Shown here piece after piece: positions 59,139 through 64,000 of a stretch of 64,000 nucleotides of DNA; positions within the stretch are counted from its first letter, which is position 1, and the number at the start of each line of letters is the position of its first letter. Source of the stretch: Martinezella lusitana (GTDB lineage: Bacteria; Pseudomonadota; Alphaproteobacteria; Rhizobiales; Rhizobiaceae); the NCBI RefSeq assembly GCF_900094565.1, contig NZ_FMAF01000003.1, forward strand, positions 434,001 to 498,000, read 5' to 3'. The position numbers and the translations under genes were made by a program. Below the pieces are notes generated by a model. That model had not been told where the DNA came from, did no database searches, and was given only the letters and a program-made list of their open reading frames with translations.

Positions 59139-60326
59139 CTACAGCTTGATCCAGGCGCCATTGCGCTTCGAGGAGGCAACGCAAGCCTCGACGAAAGCAA
59201 CACCCTTCACGCCGTCATCGACGGTCGGATAGATCACGGCGGGATCGACGGCCACACCCTTCTTGCGGGCGTTGATGGCGCGCGCCGCCTCGGTGTAGAT
59301 CGTGGCGAAGGCTTCGAGATAGCCTTCCGGATGGCCGGACGGGATACGCGAAACACGGGCCGCAGCAGCTCCCGAGCCGGCGCCATTGCGGGTAATCAGC
59401 CGCTTTTGCTCGCCGAACGGCGTGTACCAGAGATAGTTCGGATCCGCCTGCGTCCATTCGAGGCCGCCCTTGGTGCCATAGACGCGGAGCTTCAGGCCGT
59501 TCTCATGACCCGGCGCCACCTGGCTGCACCAGAGCATGCCCTTGGCCGGCTTTTCCGAACCCTTGGCCTTAAAACGCAGCAGCAGATGGGCATTATCATC
59601 TAGACGTCGGCCTTCGACGAAGCTGTCGAGATCGGCAGCAAGGCTGTCGAGTTCCAGGCCGGTAACGAAGGAGGCTAGATTATAGGCATGCGTGCCGATA
59701 TCGCCGGTGGAACCGCCAGCGCCGGACTGTGAGGGATCGGTGCGCCAGGCCGCCTGCTTCTGGCCCGACTGCTCGATATTCTCCGTCAGCCAGTCCTGCG
59801 GATATTCCGCCTGCACGATGCGGATATCGCCGAGCTCGCCATTGGCGATCATCTCGCGCGCCTGCCGGATCATCGGATAGCCGGTGTAGTTGTGCGTGAG
59901 GATGAAGAGCGCGCCGCTCTCGTCGGCCACCTTCTTCAGCTTCTTGGCATCGGCAAGATTGGATGTCAGCGGCTTGTCGCAGATGACGTGGATGCCGCGC
60001 CTCAGGAATTCCTTGGCGGCATCGTAATGGACATGGTTCGGCGTCACGATCGAAACAGCCTCGATGCCGTTCTTCAGCTTGGCTTCGCGGATCGCCATGT
60101 CACGATAGCTGGAATAGGTGCGGGTCGGATCCAGCCCGAGATCGCGCCCGGAAGCAATGGCCTTTTCCGGCGAGGACGACAGCGCGCCGGCGACGAGATC
60201 GAATTGATCGTCAATGCGTGCGGCGATGCGATGCACCGCGCCGATGAAGGCGCCAGCCCCTCCGCCCACCATGCCAAGCCGAATGCGCGGCTGCCGCGTC
60301 TGTTCCGATGATCCTTCGATTGCCAT
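59139..60326 (-). CDS. Gfo/Idh/MocA-family sugar dehydrogenase
   Basis: 395 residues. The N-terminal Rossmann motif RLGMVGGGAGAFIGAVHRIA is followed by the family lysine in HVICDKPLTSNL and the GDIGTHAYNLASFVTGLE segment with Asp and His near the substrate. Length and motifs resemble levoglucosan dehydrogenase or related enzymes that oxidise a glucoside at C3, but that is a guess. GAGGAGG precedes the ATG at 60326. It lies downstream of an epimerase-like gene on the same strand with a RIME between. Confidence 0.9.
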   Translation of the reverse strand: MAIEGSSEQTRQPRIRLGMVGGGAGAFIGAVHRIAARIDDQFDLVAGALSSSPEKAIASGRDLGLDPTRTYSSYRDMAIREAKLKNGIEAVSIVTPNHVHYDAAKEFLRRGIHVICDKPLTSNLADAKKLKKVADESGALFILTHNYTGYPMIRQAREMIANGELGDIRIVQAEYPQDWLTENIEQSGQKQAAWRTDPSQSGAGGSTGDIGTHAYNLASFVTGLELDSLAADLDSFVEGRRLDDNAHLLLRFKAKGSEKPAKGMLWCSQVAPGHENGLKLRVYGTKGGLEWTQADPNYLWYTPFGEQKRLITRNGAGSGAAAARVSRIPSGHPEGYLEAFATIYTEAARAINARKKGVAVDPAVIYPTVDDGVKGVAFVEACVASSKRNGAWIKL

Positions 60327-60379
60327 AAGGCTCCTCCTCAATGAAATGAATTGTTTGAACACGATCGCTTGCCGCAATC

Positions 60380-60553
60380 GTCCCCTCTCCCCGCCTGCGG
60401 GGAGAGGGTTAGGCTGAGGGGCTACCGCGGGTCCGGCAAAATCTGCCGTCGCGATGGATATCGAGAAGGCCCCTCATCCGTCCTCTCTCGGCTTCGCCCC
60501 GCTCAACCGTTCGAGTCCACCTTCTCCCCGCTTTGCAGGGCGAAGGGGCTTGA
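60380..60553. repeat. RIME-type intergenic mosaic element
   Basis: It starts with a perfect palindrome of CCCTCTCCCCGC and GCGGGGAGAGGG, continues with GGCTGAGGGGC answered by GGCCCCTCATCCG, and ends with CCACCTTCTCCCCGC followed by GCGAAGGGGC. The box set matches the RIME in the pgm-glgX gap. It separates the epimerase-like and Gfo/Idh genes. Confidence 0.78.
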
Positions 60554-61606
60554 TTAGAGCCCCAACATGCGCCGGTTGGCTGCCTGATCCGTGCCGCTGC
60601 CGGCGAAGTCGTCGAAGGCCTTCTCGGTCACCCGGATGATATGCGCCTTGACGAACTCGGCGCCTTCGCGTGCGCCGTCCTCGGGATGCTTCAGCGCGCA
60701 TTCCCATTCGACCACGGCCCAGCCGTCGAAATTGTTGGCGGTCATCTTCGAGAAAACAGCGCCGAAATCGACCTGGCCATCGCCGAGCGAACGGAAGCGG
60801 CCGGCGCGCTCGACCCAGCCCTGATAGCCGCCATAAACACCCTGACGTCCGGTCGGATTGAATTCCGCGTCCTTGACGTGGAACATCTTGATCCGGTCCT
60901 TGTAGATGTCGATGTTGTCGAGATAGTCGAGGCACTGCAGGACGTAGTGCGAGGGGTCATAGAGCATGTTGGCGCGCGGATGGTTCTTCACGCGCTCCAG
61001 GAACATCTCGAAGGTGATGCCGTCATGCAGGTCTTCACCGGGATGTATTTCGTAGCAGACGTCGACGCCGTTTTCGTCGGCATGGTTGAGGATCGGCGTC
61101 CAGCGGCGCGCAAGCTCTTCGAAAGCGGTTTCGACGAGACCGGCCGGGCGCTGCGGCCAGGGATAGATGAAGGGCCAGGCGAGCGCGCCTGAGAAGGTGG
61201 CGTGCGCCTTGATGCCGAGATGCTTCGAGGCCGTCAGCGCCATCTTCACCTGCTCGACAGCCCATTCCTGCCGCGCCTTGGGATTGCCGCGCACCTCCGG
61301 CGCCGCAAAGCCGTCGAAAGCCTCGTCATAGGCCGGGTGGACAGCGACGAGCTGGCCTTGCAGATGGGTCGAAAGCTCCGTCACTTCGACGCCGTTCGAA
61401 CGGGCAACGCCGGCGAATTCGTCGCAATAGTCCTTGGACGTGGCCGCCTTCTTCAGGTCGATGAGCTGGCCGGCCCAGGTCGGAACCTGTACGCCGACAT
61501 AGCCGGCATCGGCCGCCCATTTGGTGATCGAATCCCATGAGTTGAACGGCGCCGCATCGCCTGCGAACTGGCCGAGAAACAGGCCGGGGCCCTTGATCGT
61601 CTTCAT
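60554..61606 (-). CDS. Sugar phosphate isomerase/epimerase family TIM-barrel enzyme
   Basis: 350 residues, AP-endonuclease-2-like TIM barrel. GVQVPTWAGQLIDLK, ENGVDVCYEIHPGEDLHDGI and MLYDPSHYVLQCLDYLDNID show metal ligands (Glu, Asp, His), and MFHVKDAEFNPTG and WAVVEWECAL follow. Members isomerise or epimerise sugars, or cleave 3-keto glycosides. The neighbouring dehydrogenase and transporter suggest a catabolic role. A LacI-type operator-like site lies upstream. Confidence 0.88.
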   Translation of the reverse strand: MKTIKGPGLFLGQFAGDAAPFNSWDSITKWAADAGYVGVQVPTWAGQLIDLKKAATSKDYCDEFAGVARSNGVEVTELSTHLQGQLVAVHPAYDEAFDGFAAPEVRGNPKARQEWAVEQVKMALTASKHLGIKAHATFSGALAWPFIYPWPQRPAGLVETAFEELARRWTPILNHADENGVDVCYEIHPGEDLHDGITFEMFLERVKNHPRANMLYDPSHYVLQCLDYLDNIDIYKDRIKMFHVKDAEFNPTGRQGVYGGYQGWVERAGRFRSLGDGQVDFGAVFSKMTANNFDGWAVVEWECALKHPEDGAREGAEFVKAHIIRVTEKAFDDFAGSGTDQAANRRMLGL

Positions 61607-61631
61607 CCGTAATTCCTCCCTAATCGCGTTC

Positions 61632-61645
61632 TGTAAACGTTTCCG
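61632..61645. promoter_or_regulatory. LacI-family operator-like palindrome
   Basis: TGTAAACGTTTCCG agrees with the general LacI-family pattern TGNAANCGNTTNCA at all defined positions except the last. It lies 26 bases before the epimerase-like gene start, overlapping its probable promoter. The regulator is not evident nearby. Confidence 0.5.
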
Positions 61646-61818
61646 AAGCCTTTCGAACCTCTATTCGAGGTGGTTTTGACACCGTTACCTCAAAAAACAT
61701 AGGGTCGTTTGGCTGAAAGTCGAATGCCTCGTGACCTAATCACGGCCCGCCGCCGACGGCAAGAGGTACGTGCCGCAAAAATCGCCGCCCAGTGCGAAAC
61801 GAAGCGGCAGCTGCATAG

Positions 61819-61844
61819 AAAACGCCCGCCGGAACCGGCGGGCG
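61819..61844 (-). terminator. Terminator after the sugar ABC binding-protein gene
   Basis: On the minus strand a perfect 10-base stem (CGCCCGCCGG / CCGGCGGGCG) with a very tight loop is followed by TTTT. It separates the ABC transporter unit from the catabolic genes. Confidence 0.85.
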
Positions 61845-61864
61845 CATCCGTTCAAATCAACCGA

Positions 61865-62812
61865 TCAGAAGGGTGAATCGGCGAAGTAGAAATCCTTGGC
61901 ATTGTCCTTGGTGACCAGGGTCGCATCCAGGATGTAATTGCCGCGAACCGGAACCTGATTGTAGAAGTTGGCGGCGGTCAGCTCCATGGCCGTCCCGACC
62001 ATTGCCGGTGGGTAAAGCACGTCGACCGGGATCAGCTTGTCGCCGTCCATGACCTTCTTGACCATGTCCTTCGAGCCGGCGCCGGCGATGACATACTTGA
62101 TGTCGGTGCGCTTGGCCTGATCGATCGCCTGCAGCACGCCGACGGCCATGTCGTCATCCTGGCACCAGACCACGTCGATCTTCGGGAACTTCGTCAGATA
62201 ATCCTGCATGACCTTGAAGGCGTCGTCTCGATTCCAGTTGCCGTATTGGCGGTCGAGAACCTTGACGTTCGAGCCGGCAATACCCTTGTCGAAACCGTCC
62301 TGGCGCTGCTGATCGATCGGGATCGGCAGACCGCGGATGACGACGACCTGAGCGTCCGGCGTATTCTTCTTGATATATTCGCCGGCGGTCTGGCCGAGCG
62401 CCGGATTGTTGCCGGCGACATAGAGGTCGCGGACGGAATTGTCGTTGTTGCTCGGCGCACGGTCGACAAGCGTCACGAACTTGCCCTTGTCCTTCACTTC
62501 CTTGATGGCGTTGACGAGAGGATCAGGGTCCGAAGGCAGGATCACGAGCGCATCGATGCCCTGGGTCTCAAGGTCCTGCACGGCATTCGCCTGGCTTGCC
62601 GCATCCGGCGAGGTCTTGACGATGACGGTGAGCCCCGGATGCTCCGCCATCAGCAGCTTGGCGACACGCTCGGCATGAAAGACGACGCCCGAGGTCCAGC
62701 CATGATCCGCCGCCGGAATGGAAACGCCGATCGTCACCTTCTTGTCCTCGGCATGCACCGTGCCGGCCAGAGCGGCGAGCACGACGGCCAGACCAATTAG
62801 TCTTTTACGCAT
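61865..62812 (-). CDS. Sugar ABC transporter substrate-binding protein (CUT2 type)
   Basis: 315 residues with a signal peptide (MRKRLIGLAVVLAALAGTVH, cleaved near VHA-ED). The mature protein has the ribose-binding-like pattern: VTIGVSIPAADHGWTSGVVF, LETQGIDALVILPSDPDPLV, FVTLVDRAPSNND and VVWCQDDDMAVGVLQAID. It binds a sugar in the periplasm and feeds the adjacent permease. The ligand is not readable. It is third in the transporter order ATPase, permease, binding protein. Confidence 0.93.
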   Translation of the reverse strand: MRKRLIGLAVVLAALAGTVHAEDKKVTIGVSIPAADHGWTSGVVFHAERVAKLLMAEHPGLTVIVKTSPDAASQANAVQDLETQGIDALVILPSDPDPLVNAIKEVKDKGKFVTLVDRAPSNNDNSVRDLYVAGNNPALGQTAGEYIKKNTPDAQVVVIRGLPIPIDQQRQDGFDKGIAGSNVKVLDRQYGNWNRDDAFKVMQDYLTKFPKIDVVWCQDDDMAVGVLQAIDQAKRTDIKYVIAGAGSKDMVKKVMDGDKLIPVDVLYPPAMVGTAMELTAANFYNQVPVRGNYILDATLVTKDNAKDFYFADSPF

Positions 62813-62877
62813 GATTTATCCTCCCAGATAGAAACAGGGCCTTGTCCTGATGACCGGGCGCCCCTTGACCCGGTTAT

Positions 62878-63891
62878 TCATGATTTGCGAGCAAGCGAGC
62901 GCTGAACCAGCATGGCGATGATGATGATCGCGCCCTGGATGGCACTCAGCAGATACTCGCTGATGAAATTGGAAAGCAGCATGATATTGCCGACCAGCTC
63001 GAGGATGAAGGCGCCGCAGATCGTACCCCACACCCTGCCCGCACCGCCCTTCAGCGCCGTGCCGCCCACGACGACGGCGGTGATCGCCTGCAACTCCCAG
63101 AGGATACCCGTCGTTGCCGAGGTGGAGCCAAGCCGTGGCACGTAGAGAAGCACGGCAATCGCCACACACAGACCCTGGATAACGAAGGCGACGGTGCGGA
63201 CGCGATTGACCGCCACGCCGGAATAACGCGCAACGTCGCGGCTGGAGCCGACGGCGATGACATGCCGCCCGTAACGGGTGCGATAAAGAATGAAGGCCGC
63301 GACGCAGGTGACGACAAGGATGACCACGATCGGCACCGGCACACCGAGAACGGAGCCGTAATAGGCGGGCTTGTAGAGCGCCTGCAGATTCGCCGGGCGC
63401 AAGGTGATCGCGCCGCCCTGCGACAGCCAGGTCGTCAAGCCGCGGTAGACGCCCATTGTGCCCAGGGTCGCGATGAAAGGTTCGATCTTGCCCATGGTCG
63501 TGATCAGGCCATTGGCCAGGCCGCACAGGACACCGGCGATGATCGAGAACAATACCGCGGCCGCCAACATCAGGCTGGGATCGGCGATGACGCCCGAGTT
63601 CATAAAGAGGATCATCAGGCTCGCGACGAAGGCGACCATCGCACCAACGGACAAATCGAGATCGCCGGCCGAAATGACGAAGGTTGCCCCCACCGCGATG
63701 ATCGCAATAAAGGCGCATCTCGTCGCGACATTGGTAAGATTGGTCATGCCGATGAAATTCGGATTGACCAATGCGCCCACGATCAGAAGCAGCACCAGCG
63801 CCGCAAACGGTGCGACTGCCCGCAGATCGACATCCCGCCAGGATCGGCCCCGTCTGCCTGTCTTCTCGCCGCTATCCTCGCCCACGCTCAT
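62878..63891 (-). CDS. Sugar ABC transporter permease (CUT2 type)
   Basis: 337 residues with eight to ten membrane helices. GATFVISAGDLDLSVGAMVA and TMGKIEPFIATLGTMGVYRG are signatures of RbsC-like permeases. The inner-membrane homodimer pairs with one ATPase. I use the ATG at 63891; TTG codons at 63897 and 63903 are alternatives, with GGGAGG just upstream. It lies 65 bases from the binding-protein gene. Confidence 0.93.
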   Translation of the reverse strand: MSVGEDSGEKTGRRGRSWRDVDLRAVAPFAALVLLLIVGALVNPNFIGMTNLTNVATRCAFIAIIAVGATFVISAGDLDLSVGAMVAFVASLMILFMNSGVIADPSLMLAAAVLFSIIAGVLCGLANGLITTMGKIEPFIATLGTMGVYRGLTTWLSQGGAITLRPANLQALYKPAYYGSVLGVPVPIVVILVVTCVAAFILYRTRYGRHVIAVGSSRDVARYSGVAVNRVRTVAFVIQGLCVAIAVLLYVPRLGSTSATTGILWELQAITAVVVGGTALKGGAGRVWGTICGAFILELVGNIMLLSNFISEYLLSAIQGAIIIIAMLVQRSLARKS

Positions 63892-63952
63892 ATCCAAAAC
63901 CAACCTCCCGTCCCATTATTGCTGGGAATTCACCCATGCCTTCGCCGCCCGT

Positions 63953-64000
63953 TCAGGCGGCCGTCTTTTTCTTCAGGCCCGCCGCATACCGCATGATTTC
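63953..64000 (-). CDS. Sugar ABC transporter ATP-binding protein (C-terminal end)
   Basis: Only the last 15 residues (EIMRYAAGLKKKTAA) and the stop are inside the window. EIMRYA is a common ending of RbsA-type double ATPases, and the position just before the permease gene fits. Identity rests mainly on context. Confidence 0.6.
   Translation of the reverse strand, partial: EIMRYAAGLKKKTAA

Overview
The window looks like chromosomal DNA from an alphaproteobacterium of the Rhizobiaceae, most likely Rhizobium. This rests on GC-rich codon use, a glgP-glgB-glgC-glgA-pgm glycogen operon, a heterotetrameric sarcosine oxidase operon, RIME-type intergenic mosaic repeats, an aa3-oxidase subunit IV next to the pnt transhydrogenase genes, and a speF-type leader in front of an ornithine decarboxylase. 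I assign genus, not species. I saw no tRNA, rRNA, phage, insertion sequence or CRISPR array, and the region reads as stable core or near-core chromosome.

Layout. (1) 1-12580: the end of a TadG-like vWA pilus protein, then the glycogen operon (phosphorylase, branching enzyme, ADP-glucose pyrophosphorylase, synthase, phosphoglucomutase), a RIME repeat, the debranching enzyme glgX and a MaoC/NodN-like hydratase. (2) 12601-18185, minus strand: soxB, a small secreted DUF2511-like gene, soxD, soxA, soxG, for oxidative demethylation of sarcosine into the folate pool. (3) 18186-23716: small membrane and secreted genes, one of them apparently split by a short duplication, then rpsU, a TPR lipoprotein, an FAD oxidoreductase and an HWE-type sensor kinase. 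(4) 23750-30671, minus strand: pntA1-pntA2-pntB transhydrogenase, a cytochrome oxidase subunit IV, a FeeM-like N-acyltransferase and a GGDEF-EAL protein. (5) 30900-36617: an orphan TRAP binding protein, a glutamine amidotransferase, a LacI/2-hydroxyacid dehydrogenase pair, and a divergent MarR/creatininase pair. (6) 36759-39671: a His-rich COG0523 GTPase, a WD40 protein and cysE, behind a Zur-box-like palindrome. (7) 40119-46258: an exported phosphoesterase with a di-heme peroxidase, a diguanylate cyclase, a GNAT enzyme and ornithine decarboxylase with its speF leader. (8) 46787-53999: a LysR regulator, a DUF1007/NicO metal transport pair, a TerB-like protein, KDPG aldolase, a CYTH-CHAD pair and the tRNA hydroxylase TrhO. 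(9) 54005-64000: a second GGDEF-EAL protein, an FMN reductase, a GH1 beta-glucosidase, DoxX, a Gfo/Idh/MocA dehydrogenase, a sugar epimerase-like TIM barrel and a CUT2-type sugar ABC transporter that runs off the right edge.

How the genes fit together. The glg operon covers both glycogen synthesis (pgm, glgC, glgA, glgB) and breakdown (glgP, glgX). The right end looks like a glucoside-use region: transporter, dehydrogenase, TIM-barrel enzyme and beta-glucosidase. Three c-di-GMP proteins lie within about 26 kb. Points that most deserve checking are the extra secreted gene inside the sox operon, the His-rich COG0523-WD40-cysE operon with its Zur-like site, the FeeM-like synthase with a palindrome over its 5' leader, and the dehydrogenase/epimerase/ABC sugar locus.
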